From assembly GCA_017624855.1 (NCBI GenBank), contig JAGAMF010000002.1, forward strand, positions 131,866 to 191,992: a DNA stretch of 60,127 nt, read 5' to 3'. Source of the stretch: Lachnospiraceae bacterium. GTDB taxonomy: Bacteria; Bacillota; Clostridia; Lachnospirales; Lachnospiraceae. Shown in pieces: positions 8,270 to 16,510 of this stretch (position 1 is its first letter; every line of letters starts with the position of its first letter). The notes beneath the pieces are model-generated. The model did no database searches and had not been told where the DNA came from. It was given only the letters and a program-made list of their open reading frames with translations. Position numbers and translations under genes: made by a program.

Positions 8270-8296
8270 AGGACATCTTTCTTTAAAAAATGTCCT
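8270..8296 (-). terminator. hisS: Rho-independent terminator of hisS
   Basis: The 7-bp stem AGGACAT/ATGTCCT encloses a 13-base A+T-rich loop and is followed on the minus strand by TTTTTC. It lies about 80 bases after the hisS stop. It separates hisS from the downstream island. The remaining sequence from 8035 to 8269 is A+T-rich with no gene I can support. Confidence 0.7.
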
Positions 8297-8378
8297 CCAA
8301 ACCTATTCAACCGCTCAATTCAGACAGAACGGAATGCCAAAATAAAATTAATAAAATTTTCTCTTATTTATATAAAAC

Positions 8379-9641
8379 TTAGTTCTTTAATGCTTCTCTG
8401 TAGAAGTCCTTAAATTCGGTATAACCGTCCTTCATCAGCTGTTCCTTCTGGAACTTCTTATTCTTGTTCATCTTGGCTACCAGAACAATTTTACCTTCTT
8501 CACGAAGTGCCTGAGCCTCTGCGATGATTTCACCGGTTCTTGCAGCATCCATGCCCTTCTCTAAAAGGAATGCAATCTTATTATCGGCGTTGGGAACCTT
8601 AAATCCTCTTTCTAAAAGAATCGTGATAATTCTTTCAAAACCAATGGAGAATCCGCATGCGGGAGTATCGTTGCCGGTGAATTTACCAATCATCTTGTCA
8701 TATCTTCCACCGCCTGCTACGCTGCAGTTCAATTCCTTCATTTCGATTTCGAAAATGGTGCCGGTGTAGTAGCTCATACCGCGCACAAGTGTAGGGTCAA
8801 ACATAATCTCGCAGTCAGCCTTCTTAGCCGCTTCCACGGTTGCAAAAATCTCCGCAAGATTGTCAGCAACACCTTCTTCCAAGCAATCGCCAAGCTCCTC
8901 TTTTAAGAATGCAAGCTTATCTTCTGCCGCATTCATTTTATCAAAGAGGGTCATATACTTCTCAACGCATTCCGGTGCAAATTCGCATCCTAAAAGTGCT
9001 TCCTTCACGCCGTCAATGCCGATTTTGTCCATTTTATCCAACTGAATGAATACCTGGTCGTAATCTTCCTCGGCAAAACCGCTGTACGCTGCCATGGCTT
9101 TTAAGATTCTTCTTTCATTGATGTGCACTTTGAAATTCTCGAATCCAAGCTTACCTAAAAGAGTTGTGGTTGCCAACACCAACTCGATTTCTGCCAAGTT
9201 GGAAGGCTCGCCTAAGATATCAATGTCACACTGTACGAACTGACGGAAGCGTCCCTTCTGAGGTCTGTCCGCACGCCATACATTACCCATCTGCAACGCC
9301 TTAAAAGGCTGGTTTAAATTTGCTGCGTTGTTGGCATAGAATCTTGCCAAGGGCACGGTTAAATCGTAGCGCAAACCGCTGTCCACCAAATCGTTTTCTT
9401 CCTTTGCGGTTTCAAGGCTTAACTTCTCGCCTCTTTTTAATACCTTAAAAATCAGCTTCTCGTTCTCACCGCCCTGCTTACTGCACAGGTTCTCTATATG
9501 CTCCACGCAAGGGGTTTCAATGTGTGAAAAACCGAACTTTGCGTAAGTATTCTTGATTTCGTCCATTACATAATCCCTGATTTGCATTTCTTCAGGGAGC
9601 ATGTCCTTCATGCCGGTAACCGGCTTCTTAATTAAGCTCAT
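8379..9641 (-). CDS. hisS: Histidyl-tRNA synthetase
   Basis: 420 residues of a standard class II HisRS: an N-terminal catalytic core beginning PVTGMKDMLPEE, motif 2 in the VWRADRPQKGRFRQF region (~115-130), the HisRS-specific LVRGMSYYTGTIFE motif (~260), motif 3 around CGFSIGFERI (~312-321), and a C-terminal anticodon domain. It charges tRNA-His in the cytoplasm. AAGGAG lies nine bases before the ATG. It has its own promoter, and its terminator precedes the island, so the usual hisS-aspS co-transcription appears interrupted here. Base composition is clearly richer in G+C than the downstream island. Confidence 0.97.
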   Translation of the reverse strand: MSLIKKPVTGMKDMLPEEMQIRDYVMDEIKNTYAKFGFSHIETPCVEHIENLCSKQGGENEKLIFKVLKRGEKLSLETAKEENDLVDSGLRYDLTVPLARFYANNAANLNQPFKALQMGNVWRADRPQKGRFRQFVQCDIDILGEPSNLAEIELVLATTTLLGKLGFENFKVHINERRILKAMAAYSGFAEEDYDQVFIQLDKMDKIGIDGVKEALLGCEFAPECVEKYMTLFDKMNAAEDKLAFLKEELGDCLEEGVADNLAEIFATVEAAKKADCEIMFDPTLVRGMSYYTGTIFEIEMKELNCSVAGGGRYDKMIGKFTGNDTPACGFSIGFERIITILLERGFKVPNADNKIAFLLEKGMDAARTGEIIAEAQALREEGKIVLVAKMNKNKKFQKEQLMKDGYTEFKDFYREALKN

Positions 9642-9697
9642 GTTATTTCTCCTTAAAAAATACTGGTACGCTTATAAGCGTAATCTACCAAATATCA

Positions 9698-9726
9698 ATT
9701 TTACACATTTTATGCGGAAATAACAA
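9698..9726 (-). promoter_or_regulatory. hisS: Predicted hisS promoter with leader hairpin
   Basis: TTGTTA (9726-9721), 17 bases, TAAAAT (9703-9698). The leader holds the palindrome ACGCTTATAAGCGT inside flanking TGGTA/TACCA arms, followed by a six-T run just before the AAGGAG site. This could be a weak attenuator, but no T-box motif is present. Confidence 0.5.
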
Positions 9727-9755
9727 GGTTTTTATGCTTTTTTTGCGTAATATTT

Positions 9756-11192
9756 TCAGATATTAACCGAATAATCTTTTTTATAACCGTGTGCACCGAA
9801 AATTTGCCACTCCCCAACTCCCAAACGCTGAAGAATCGCTTTTCTTTCATCGGCGCAAAGTGTTGGATTGGTATCCACCGATGTCATCAGAATCGGTGCA
9901 TACCGGTTATATTCTGCCTGTTCCGGCGTCATCCCCCGCATGTTAATATAAATATCACCGGTAAACGCAATGTGATGCGCATAGTCAATTAACACGATTT
10001 CGCCGGGAAGATGTCCGCCTTTGCCTTCGTATACCTCAAAATGTAAATCTGCAAAGTCGAAGAAACCTATTTGCGTCAAAGGCTCTGATAACATCTCTTT
10101 ATTGTCCCAGGGCACTATAATTTTTTCGGGGTCTACCGGCGCATAGGATGTTAAAATTTTACAAATATTTATATACGGTTTATGCAAAGGATTCTGCTCT
10201 CTGTAACCGCTGACTCCCTCATATTCATTGGTTAAACACAAAGCAGATTTGTGACCGGTAATCACTTCATCAAACAAAGGCAAAAGACCGCAATGATCCA
10301 CATCCGCATGGGTTAAAAGCACACGTTTTTTCATATGATCAAAGTTTGGAAGAATTTTGTAAAATAATTTAAGCATTTCCTCCCGATAGCAGGCATAGCC
10401 GGTATCTACAAACAGCACTTCGTCTTTGCTTTTCATAATGACGACATTGCTGCCGCAAGGCGGCTCTATCAAAATAAGATCCGTAACATCCGTTATTTTA
10501 TGATTCGTAATTCTTGGTAAGAACGCCTCGCCCTTAGAGACCGCCAATAATTCCGCAAATTTACTGATGCTGTCAAATGTACGATACGGCGACAACCCCT
10601 GCTCATCCAGAGTTTGCATGGCAAGGTTTACATGCACAAGAAGCTCCTGCTTTACTTCTTCCGAAAGTCCCATCATTCCGGCGAGCCCAGCTACATAATT
10701 ATGATAAAAGATGCTGTTGTCGTAAATTTTTTCAGTACTGTTATAATCAATTACCCTCACTTTACACAACTTTCTTGCCGCGTCAAGAAAACGGGTAATT
10801 TTATCCGGCTCATCCACATAAAGCCCCATCTTAAAAAGCTGATAATCCGTGCCGTTTTCCTGGGAGCTGATGTAAGAAATATTAAAATTAAAATCGTTAA
10901 TAAGCATAAGAATTGCCGTTACGCTTCCGGGTATGTCTTTTAACTTAAATTCCAATAAAACAATGCTGTTCTTTTCCTTATCATTCTGCAAATAACCGAT
11001 TTTATCAAGCTCTGCATCTGCCTTTCTTAATTGTTCTTCGCTGCCCTCCGCATCAATAAATAGGGTATGTGAATCCACTGCCTTATTGTAACTCACTCTG
11101 GTAATATTAATGCCCAAAGCCGAAAAACATTTACTTGCTTTTAAGAACGCACCGATATGGTTCGGCATGGATGTTACATAGGTCTTTTTCAT
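9756..11192 (-). CDS. Tandem ACT domain / metallo-beta-lactamase-fold protein
   Basis: 478 residues from the chosen ATG. GGGAGG lies nine bases before it, while the in-frame GTG at 11201 overlaps that ribosome site. The first ~145 residues look like two ACT domains, which usually bind amino acids. The rest is a metallo-beta-lactamase fold whose metal motif THADVDHCG replaces the usual THxHxDH second histidine with Asp; later ligands may include FTGDIY and GAHGY. Function unknown. The upstream leader is a T-box that best fits tRNA-Ile, so expression should rise when isoleucine is short, and the ACT pair may sense a branched-chain amino acid. hisS lies downstream with its own promoter. Confidence 0.8.
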   Translation of the reverse strand: MKKTYVTSMPNHIGAFLKASKCFSALGINITRVSYNKAVDSHTLFIDAEGSEEQLRKADAELDKIGYLQNDKEKNSIVLLEFKLKDIPGSVTAILMLINDFNFNISYISSQENGTDYQLFKMGLYVDEPDKITRFLDAARKLCKVRVIDYNSTEKIYDNSIFYHNYVAGLAGMMGLSEEVKQELLVHVNLAMQTLDEQGLSPYRTFDSISKFAELLAVSKGEAFLPRITNHKITDVTDLILIEPPCGSNVVIMKSKDEVLFVDTGYACYREEMLKLFYKILPNFDHMKKRVLLTHADVDHCGLLPLFDEVITGHKSALCLTNEYEGVSGYREQNPLHKPYINICKILTSYAPVDPEKIIVPWDNKEMLSEPLTQIGFFDFADLHFEVYEGKGGHLPGEIVLIDYAHHIAFTGDIYINMRGMTPEQAEYNRYAPILMTSVDTNPTLCADERKAILQRLGVGEWQIFGAHGYKKDYSVNI

Positions 11193-11302
11193 TGCTGACA
11201 CCTCCCAAATTCAATCTGTTTTGTATGTTTAAATTAGTATTTCTTATAACATAAATCTTATATATGAGATTTTTCTTTTATACTTTATAGTTCCGATAAA
11301 AC

Positions 11303-11581
11303 AAAAAACCCGTCTCAAATTCCTTTGAGACGAGTTCAAAACCCGCGGTACCACTCAAATTGCGAAATATACATTTCGCCACTTATCAGACTCCATCAAG
11401 TCCTTTGCCTTCACGCAGCATCACGGGAAGAGTCTACTTGCATAGCTTTCGGTCTTCCGACTCGGAAGTGATAGGTTTCTGCATTATTTCACCATTGGCT
11501 CGCACCAAACGCCAACTCTCTGAAGATTCCACAATACAACCGTCTTCGTCACAGTCTTTACTCATTTGAATTATTTAATTT
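11303..11581 (-). promoter_or_regulatory. T-box riboswitch, predicted Ile-specific
   Basis: The leader shows a T-box stem I, the GAGTGGTACCGCGGGT antiterminator motif (~11341-11356), and a terminator stem CGTCTCAAA/TTTGAGACG ending in a T run (11303-11334). In stem I the helix GAAG/CTTC closes the specifier loop; the triplet one base before it is ATC (11472-11470), an Ile codon, followed by a purine. The bulge reads TGGT, matching a tRNA with A73 (Ile), not C73 (His) or G73 (Asp). It controls the ACT-MBL gene. Specifier assignment is by hand. Confidence 0.85.
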
Positions 11582-11587
11582 AACTGT

Positions 11588-11616
11588 AATATACGCTTGC
11601 AAAAATAATTTGTCAA
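11588..11616 (-). promoter_or_regulatory. Sigma-A promoter of the T-box leader
   Basis: A perfect -35 TTGACA (11616-11611), 17 bases, and -10 TATATT (11593-11588). Transcription would begin near 11581, at the foot of stem I. Confidence 0.8.
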
Positions 11617-11628
11617 GTAATAAAAAGA

Positions 11629-11657
11629 TTGATAGAAAAAGCGGCGCATGTTATTAT
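11629..11657 (+). promoter_or_regulatory. Promoter of the small membrane protein gene
   Basis: TTGATA (11629-11634), 17 bases, TATTAT (11652-11657) with an extended TG element. It is divergent from the T-box promoter. Confidence 0.6.
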
Positions 11658-11683
11658 TGTAAAAAAGCAAAAGGAGCATTATC

Positions 11684-12118
11684 ATGAGCCTACTTCTCAT
11701 TGCATTGGGCATTTTTTGTTCTATCGTACTCATTAACCGCCCTAAAAAGAATCCCTGCTATGTAGGACAGATCGTGGATATCAGTGCAAGACCTCGCTCT
11801 CACGGCAAGCACAGCACAAGGCATCCTCTTATTGTGCGCGTAATTATCAATAATCAGCCAATTGTTACAAGCACATTGTCTACCGTAAATTGCTTCTGGG
11901 GAATAAATGGTATTTTAGAATCCAAGAAAAAAGAATATGTAGGCAGAATCGTACATGTGTATTTCGATCATCAGGCCCCCCGTAGAAGTATAATTAAAGA
12001 ATGCCAAGGCAAAAACATTGCCGGCATTATTACTCTTTTTGTAGTTGGCCTCATGTCTATGTTTGCGGAATTTATTCTTCTTTTAACACTTATATATTTT
12101 ATCTCACAAAAAATGTAA
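11684..12118 (+). CDS. Small membrane protein, unknown function
   Basis: 144 residues with AAAGGAG eight bases before the ATG. A hydrophobic helix spans residues 1-17 and a longer hydrophobic stretch ~110-142 would give one or two more segments. Between them is a basic, probably extramembrane domain with beta-like character (~25-105). I do not recognise a family with confidence; the membrane/beta layout is loosely like DUF3592 proteins. It is monocistronic, with its own promoter and a bidirectional terminator, and is flanked by minus-strand genes. Confidence 0.65.
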   Translation: MSLLLIALGIFCSIVLINRPKKNPCYVGQIVDISARPRSHGKHSTRHPLIVRVIINNQPIVTSTLSTVNCFWGINGILESKKKEYVGRIVHVYFDHQAPRRSIIKECQGKNIAGIITLFVVGLMSMFAEFILLLTLIYFISQKM

Positions 12119-12130
12119 TATAAAACATAA

Positions 12131-12167
12131 AAACAGCTATGTTGTATCTGATACCTCATAGCTGTTT
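12131..12167. terminator. Bidirectional terminator
   Basis: An 11-bp stem AAACAGCTATG/CATAGCTGTTT with a 15-base loop. T-rich sequence follows on the plus strand (CTTTTATT) and on the minus strand (TTTTTATG). It lies between the convergent membrane protein and YjbR genes and can serve both. Confidence 0.8.
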
Positions 12168-12188
12168 CTTTTATTACTGCGGTCATTA

Positions 12189-12518
12189 TTATTTCTGCAC
12201 CAAATCATAACTTTCCGCAATCATTCTTTTTAACTCTTCCGTCGGTACCGTCCCGTCCAGAATCACGGTATTCCAGTGCTCCTTGTTTTGATGATATCCG
12301 GGTTGTACCGCAGGATATAAGGAACGCCACACATCTCTCCACTCAGGGTCTGCTTTAATATTGATGCACAATTGCCCATTTCGCTCATAGCTCCATAAAA
12401 AGGCCTTTTTACTGCCTTGAATACGAATCAACTGCCAGTTTGGATCGCGAAAAGGAGCGTCCTGATATGTATTCGGAAAGGATAGTCCGTATGCTAAAAT
12501 TTCTTGTCTCGTCTGCAT
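12189..12518 (-). CDS. MmcQ/YjbR family protein
   Basis: 109 residues, the usual length of the MmcQ/YjbR (CyaY-like fold) family. Characteristic stretches are LSFPNTYQDAPF near the N-terminus, LCINIKADPEW in the middle and HWNTVILDGTVP toward the C-terminus. Members are proposed to bind DNA but their role is unclear. It ends the minus-strand series before the bidirectional terminator; a 70-base gap separates it from the DinB-like gene. Confidence 0.8.
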   Translation of the reverse strand: MQTRQEILAYGLSFPNTYQDAPFRDPNWQLIRIQGSKKAFLWSYERNGQLCINIKADPEWRDVWRSLYPAVQPGYHQNKEHWNTVILDGTVPTEELKRMIAESYDLVQK

Positions 12519-12588
12519 AAAAATACCTGCTTTTATTTTAATAAAATAGTATGTAAAATATGTATTAGATTATTTGTAAAACTGAAAT

Positions 12589-13251
12589 TTATCTCTTACT
12601 TAACTGCTTATCTCTAATCTTAATACAAGCCTCGATGTGCATAATCCAATGTCGTGAAAACGGCATCTGTATCAATCCTCTTACATCTTTTCCGCACCAA
12701 TAATCAATTAACCAATGAGCATTTTCATCCTCACTTACTACATTGAGCGTTTCCAACTGTTTTCTTCTTTCATCGGATATTTTTCCCTTCATATCTTTAT
12801 ATGTAAGTGTCTTTAAAATCCGTGTTGTAGATTCATCAACATCAACAATATAATTATATAGTTCTTCAATAGACAACTTCTTTGAGAACTCTCCGATTTC
12901 TTCTTTTTCAAGTTCATTTGCAGTCGTAATAATCGGCGATTTTATGCGACTTTGATAATCGCCTACAAACAAAATTTGCTCATCTTTTGCAATAAGTGAA
13001 TGCGCTACAATATCCTCTATACGAAAGATATGCCACAAGGAATATGCAATTGTTTTGCTATGATAACCTTTAGCATTTATATAAGGCATAGCACAAAAAT
13101 CAGTATCCGACAGTTCATTCTTAAACTGCATAATTAGTTCCATAAGAGTTCTGCGAAGCTCTAATAATGTATCTATACCCATTGCAAAAGTATCTTTTTT
13201 CTTAATTTGCAACTGTAATGTCTTATTCATTTCTGCCCATTCTTTATTCAT
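12589..13251 (-). CDS. DinB-like four-helix protein
   Basis: 220 residues with a DinB/YfiT-like pattern: a long N-terminal helix, a histidine in SLWHIFRIEDI (~75-85) and a C-terminal HWIMHIEA helix with further histidines. The family forms metal-binding four-helix bundles, sometimes acting as thiol-dependent transferases; the substrate cannot be told. The first ATG (MNKEWAEMNK) lies seven bases after GGAGG. It is next to the MmcQ/YjbR gene and downstream of a terminated AraC-type regulator gene. Confidence 0.65.
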   Translation of the reverse strand: MNKEWAEMNKTLQLQIKKKDTFAMGIDTLLELRRTLMELIMQFKNELSDTDFCAMPYINAKGYHSKTIAYSLWHIFRIEDIVAHSLIAKDEQILFVGDYQSRIKSPIITTANELEKEEIGEFSKKLSIEELYNYIVDVDESTTRILKTLTYKDMKGKISDERRKQLETLNVVSEDENAHWLIDYWCGKDVRGLIQMPFSRHWIMHIEACIKIRDKQLSKR

Positions 13252-13320
13252 AAAAACCTCCGTCAGTTTCCATATTCATACCCAATTATCATTGCTATTT
13301 TTAAGTAGCATCATCTTGAA

Positions 13321-13349
13321 AAAGAGTAAGTCCACTGAACCTACTCTTT
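13321..13349 (-). terminator. Terminator of the AraC-type regulator gene
   Basis: The stem AAAGAGTAGGT/ACTTACTCTTT (one imperfection) with a short loop is followed by TTTTTC on the minus strand, 17 bases after the stop codon. Confidence 0.65.
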
Positions 13350-13365
13350 CCCTAACATCTCAGAA

Positions 13366-14265
13366 TTACCTTCTTTTTACTGGAATCCAGATAGCACTGT
13401 GATAATCAGCATCTGTCGTTTCTCCATTTATACAGTCATACCATTCCACATTCGCATTACCACTTAACTCATAATCAGGATTTCCCGGTAACCATTCCTT
13501 AAATATCCTGGTATTTAGTGATTGAAGAGCCTCCGGGATTGCTCCTACACAGTCAAACACAGCCCATTCACCCTTTTCAAACTCATATAACATCATTCCT
13601 TCCGGAACTTCTCCACCAGTATATTTACCTGCAATCAGATAGGTAAATTTACCTTTGCTCGATGCTTTTTCGTCATCAATACAAATACCGAGCTCCCCTA
13701 TACAGTTATCCATCAATGCTTTTTCCTGTGGATTGGCAGGTGGATTGCCTGCATATACATTAGCCGCATACTTCTCACAGATTTCATCCCAATATTTCGG
13801 AATTTCCTCATATGCCGTATCAAAAGAAAACTCTCTTGCAAAGCCTATCACTTTAAAACCAAACATCTTTGTAATCTTGTAGTCCATTTTATCTCCTCCT
13901 TGAACTGTAACTTTAACACTCAACGGAAGAAAGGTTCTAATATCACCGCCCTGTTTTACCTGCATAGGCGAAATACCATGAAATCTGGTAAATGCTTTCG
14001 CAAAGCTATCCGGTGTATCATATCCATAATCAAGTGCCACATCTATTACTTTTCTGTCAGCCTTTTTCAGCTCAAGTGCCGCCAGATATAGCTTACGATT
14101 ACGAATATACTCTGATACTGAGTAGCCGGTCATAATCAAAAAACCTCTTTGAAAATGTAGAGGGGATACATACACTTGCTCTGCCACATCCTGCGCACTG
14201 ATGTTATCATTCAAATGTCCCTCTATAAAATCAATTGATTCTCTGACTGCAGTTAGCCATTCCAT
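13366..14265 (-). CDS. AraC-family regulator with GyrI-like effector domain
   Basis: 299 residues from the ATG preceded by AAAGGAAGTG; a longer frame starts 25 codons upstream without a ribosome site. An N-terminal AraC DNA-binding pair of helix-turn-helices (~8-105; ALDYGYDTPDSFAKAFTRFHGISP is split by the typical FxKxFxxxxGxSP) is joined to a C-terminal GyrI/effector-binding domain (~130-298). That layout is typical of regulators that sense small hydrophobic or cationic compounds. The target is unknown; neighbouring single genes include CatA-like and VOC proteins often linked to drug protection. Confidence 0.85.
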   Translation of the reverse strand: MEWLTAVRESIDFIEGHLNDNISAQDVAEQVYVSPLHFQRGFLIMTGYSVSEYIRNRKLYLAALELKKADRKVIDVALDYGYDTPDSFAKAFTRFHGISPMQVKQGGDIRTFLPLSVKVTVQGGDKMDYKITKMFGFKVIGFAREFSFDTAYEEIPKYWDEICEKYAANVYAGNPPANPQEKALMDNCIGELGICIDDEKASSKGKFTYLIAGKYTGGEVPEGMMLYEFEKGEWAVFDCVGAIPEALQSLNTRIFKEWLPGNPDYELSGNANVEWYDCINGETTDADYHSAIWIPVKRR

Positions 14266-14390
14266 ACATTCACTTCCTTTCTTCTGTATGGTTAAATGAT
14301 ACGCATCTTGAAGAATTATTTCTTGCCATTTAGAATTCAATTTTGTCCGTTCGCTAAAACTAAGTTTCGCACACGCTTATAAGTAACAGA

Positions 14391-14435
14391 AAATTCAAAT
14401 TCATGCCTGCTTTCAATCTCTCCACAAGACTGAAA
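14391..14435 (-). repeat. Boundary repeat copy A (box plus hairpin)
   Basis: Read on the minus strand: the hairpin TTTCAGTCT/AGATTGAAA (9 bp, one G-T wobble) with loop TGTGGAG, then GCAGGCATG, then GAATTTGAATTT. It lies 54 bases after the CatA-like gene. The loop and most of the stem match copies at 15550 and 22251. Confidence 0.75.
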
Positions 14436-14488
14436 GTTTCATGTGTTCGACAAATTGGAATTTATCTTTCCAACAGCTTAAAAACTTA

Positions 14489-15112
14489 TTATTTCAAACT
14501 GTTAATTTCCTCTTGTAAATTTGCCAAAAATCTACCTGCATGAGCACCATCCATCTGTGTATGATGAAATTGAAAAGAAAGTGTTAGATAATATCGGAAC
14601 CATTTCTTTTTATATCTACCCCAAATGATAAATGGATTATTGAAAATACCACTGTTCATTCCAACAGCTCCATCAATTTCTGTATCTATAATTGCTGATG
14701 TCCCTATTACCATACTATCAGTGGATAAGTCTCTATCTTGACAGCTTTCTGCAACCTGAGAAGTATATTTTAGATATTCCTTATTGTATGTATCTAAATC
14801 TTCTACATACAAAATGTCACAAGAACTAACCTCTCCATCTTTATTCTTTACAATCGTATTAACAGCAATCGTATCATATTGCATAAGTTTGTCTCCGACA
14901 GGAAGTATATAAAACTCTTTTATGCTTACAGCAGCTTTTCCTATACAATAATCCAAAAGCATATTAAACTTCATATTTTTTCTTTTATTGACTTTAATTA
15001 GATTTGTTACATCTAAAGTCTTAAAAAAAGTTACCATAGGGTTTGGTGCTTTCATCCAAAATTCATATGCCATAGCTCTTGATGTATCTTTAGGTTGTAT
15101 TTCTTTTGCCAT
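14489..15112 (-). CDS. CatA-like acetyltransferase
   Basis: 207 residues from the ATG preceded by GGAGG; the longer frame overlaps the VOC gene. It resembles type A chloramphenicol acetyltransferases (about 210-220 residues): the catalytic FQFHHTQMDGAHAGRF motif holds the active-site histidine and the DG turn near the C-terminus, and the trimer core strands are recognisable. CatA enzymes move acetyl from acetyl-CoA to chloramphenicol; many clostridial relatives have untested substrates, so resistance is not proved. A boundary box (15123-15138) lies directly before its ribosome site. Confidence 0.8.
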   Translation of the reverse strand: MAKEIQPKDTSRAMAYEFWMKAPNPMVTFFKTLDVTNLIKVNKRKNMKFNMLLDYCIGKAAVSIKEFYILPVGDKLMQYDTIAVNTIVKNKDGEVSSCDILYVEDLDTYNKEYLKYTSQVAESCQDRDLSTDSMVIGTSAIIDTEIDGAVGMNSGIFNNPFIIWGRYKKKWFRYYLTLSFQFHHTQMDGAHAGRFLANLQEEINSLK

Positions 15113-15122
15113 TATGTCCTCC

Positions 15123-15138
15123 ACAAATTCAAATTTGT
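15123..15138 (-). repeat. Boundary box upstream of CatA-like gene
   Basis: The perfect palindrome ACAAATTTGAATTTGT is followed on the minus strand by GGAGG and the CatA-like start. It matches the box part of the 14391, 15550 and 22251 repeats, but no hairpin is present at this junction. Confidence 0.6.
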
Positions 15139-15150
15139 TTAACAGAGAAG

Positions 15151-15531
15151 TTAGTCTTTTATCTTCAATCCAAATGCTAACCAACGTCCATCTATATCTT
15201 CAATAACAAACTCACTATTCTGATAATCGGTTGTGTGCAGATGTTTAATGAATATAACTTCTTTTTCGATAAGTTCTTTTTCAAGTAACTCTTGATTTCC
15301 TGTATATAAATAGGCATCATAACCATATCCGTACAAGGTTCTATTCGGTAAAATGTTATTTGTATTTGCTTGCAACAAAATGATTTCTATATCGTCTCTA
15401 TAAAGGCAGATATGCGGTTCTGTACTCTTCAGATATTCAACTGCTCTGAAGCCCAGCTTTGATACATAAAATCCCGCTGTTTTCTTTATGTCTGGAGAAG
15501 GGAAAATACAGCTTAATCCACTTATACTCAT
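15151..15531 (-). CDS. VOC-superfamily (glyoxalase/bleomycin-resistance-like) protein
   Basis: 126 residues with the paired beta-alpha-beta-beta-beta modules of vicinal oxygen chelate proteins: the start MSISGLSCIFPSPDIKKTAGFY and the C-terminal VIEDIDGRWLAFG are typical. Members are lyases, dioxygenases or drug-binding proteins; here no substrate can be assigned. GGAGG lies ten bases before the ATG and directly follows boundary repeat C. The CatA-like start lies 38 bases after its stop, so the two could be co-transcribed. Confidence 0.75.
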   Translation of the reverse strand: MSISGLSCIFPSPDIKKTAGFYVSKLGFRAVEYLKSTEPHICLYRDDIEIILLQANTNNILPNRTLYGYGYDAYLYTGNQELLEKELIEKEVIFIKHLHTTDYQNSEFVIEDIDGRWLAFGLKIKD

Positions 15532-15549
15532 ATGATATATACCTCCGCC

Positions 15550-15594
15550 AAATTCGAATTCATGCGTGCTTTCAGGCTCTCCACAAGCCTGAAA
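15550..15594 (-). repeat. Boundary repeat copy C (box plus hairpin)
   Basis: On the minus strand: TTTCAGGCT/AGCCTGAAA (9 bp, all Watson-Crick) with loop TGTGGAG, then GCACGCATG and GAATTCGAATTT. Relative to copies A and E, the stem shows a compensatory double change (T-A to G-C) and a wobble repaired to G-C. It starts two bases after the methyltransferase stop and runs into the VOC ribosome site. Confidence 0.8.
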
Positions 15595-15596
15595 TT

Positions 15597-16355
15597 TTAC
15601 GCTTTTCTTGCCACTACAATAGGTTGATAAAACTCTGTTTCATCAGGAAACTTCCACTCAACCTTACTACAACCATGAGCAAGTAATAATTTTGTCATTT
15701 CTTCTCTTCGTGTAGCCCTATACTCACACTCAAATTTACTTACTTGTAATGTTTCTTCATCATCAATGATATACTGTGTAAGTTTATACGTATCATCATT
15801 CCACACCCATGTTTGAAATGAAACTCTTTGTCCTTTATCAGTTTTATGGATATATGGTGGCGAATATGGTGGTTTTTCCATCAACAAACTATCATAATCT
15901 CTAATACTTGCAACAAATATTCCATTTTCCTTAATCTGATTAACAATGCTTTTAATTGCTGATTCCAAATCATTACTTGTCAGCATATGTGGTAGTGCAT
16001 TATCCATAGCAATAACAATATCAAACTTCTCTGTAAATGTATCTGATAATGAACAGAAATTAGCCTGCTTAAAGCAAATTTCTACATTATTCGCTTTTGC
16101 TCTTTTTTCTGCTTCGATAAGTTCTCCAACGCTTAAATCAGAAGCCGTAACATTATATCCAAGTGAAGCAATACCGATAGCCTGCGTTCCAATTCCGCAA
16201 GCACAGTCAAGAATTTTGGCTGTATTATCAAATCCATTATTTTGATATATACGATTTAGAATTTCTGCTTGTTCCTTTGTTGTAGCTTGCCAATCCAGAA
16301 ATAATTTATCATATTGAGTTGCTAAATTATCATAAAAAGTTTGTATTATGCTCAT
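15597..16355 (-). CDS. Class I SAM-dependent methyltransferase
   Basis: 252 residues from the ATG preceded by ACGGAG; a longer frame reads through the boundary box. Motif I is ILDCACGIGTQAIG (~48-61), followed by an acidic strand ASDLS and the AMDNALPH region, typical of Rossmann-fold methyltransferases that use S-adenosylmethionine. The acceptor is unknown. It lies between boundary repeat C and the left end of the mobile element, with no shared promoter visible. Confidence 0.8.
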   Translation of the reverse strand: MSIIQTFYDNLATQYDKLFLDWQATTKEQAEILNRIYQNNGFDNTAKILDCACGIGTQAIGIASLGYNVTASDLSVGELIEAEKRAKANNVEICFKQANFCSLSDTFTEKFDIVIAMDNALPHMLTSNDLESAIKSIVNQIKENGIFVASIRDYDSLLMEKPPYSPPYIHKTDKGQRVSFQTWVWNDDTYKLTQYIIDDEETLQVSKFECEYRATRREEMTKLLLAHGCSKVEWKFPDETEFYQPIVVARKA

Positions 16356-16370
16356 ATCATTCACTCCGTC

Positions 16371-16383
16371 AAATTCAAAATTT
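16371..16383 (-). repeat. Boundary box upstream of methyltransferase
   Basis: AAATTTTGAATTT on the minus strand, followed by GACGGAG and the methyltransferase start. Two small inverted repeats (GGCTggaaAGCC and TTGAGaaaataCTCAA) lie just upstream in place of the standard hairpin. Confidence 0.5.
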
Positions 16384-16453
16384 CTTGAGTATTTTCTCAA
16401 CTTTCCTTTATTTTCGGGCTTTCCAGCCTCCAAACATCTATGTAATTTTCACT

Positions 16454-16479
16454 TTTCCCTTATTTTTTCCCTTATGGGG
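16454..16479. repeat. Left attachment site candidate (attL)
   Basis: A 26-base sequence beginning TTTCCCTTATTTTTTCCC, 24/26 identical to the site at 22079. Together with the adjoining TATAAGGGAAAAAGTG it forms inverted repeats that may also terminate int transcription. Confidence 0.7.
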
Positions 16480-16510
16480 AATCTATAAGGGAAAAAGTGT
16501 TATTATCGTG

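Noticed and set aside
11193-11217. Boundary-type box before the ACT-MBL gene (TTGAATTTGGGAGG)
   Set aside because: It resembles the array boxes, but the palindromic half is missing and the gene has its own T-box leader, so I treat it as chance.
11303-11581. His-specific T-box (CAC in the specifier region, hisS nearby)
   Set aside because: CAC would break the GAAG/CTTC helix, the TGGT bulge cannot pair with C73 of tRNA-His, and hisS has its own promoter. The sister leader at 35925 has no CAC.
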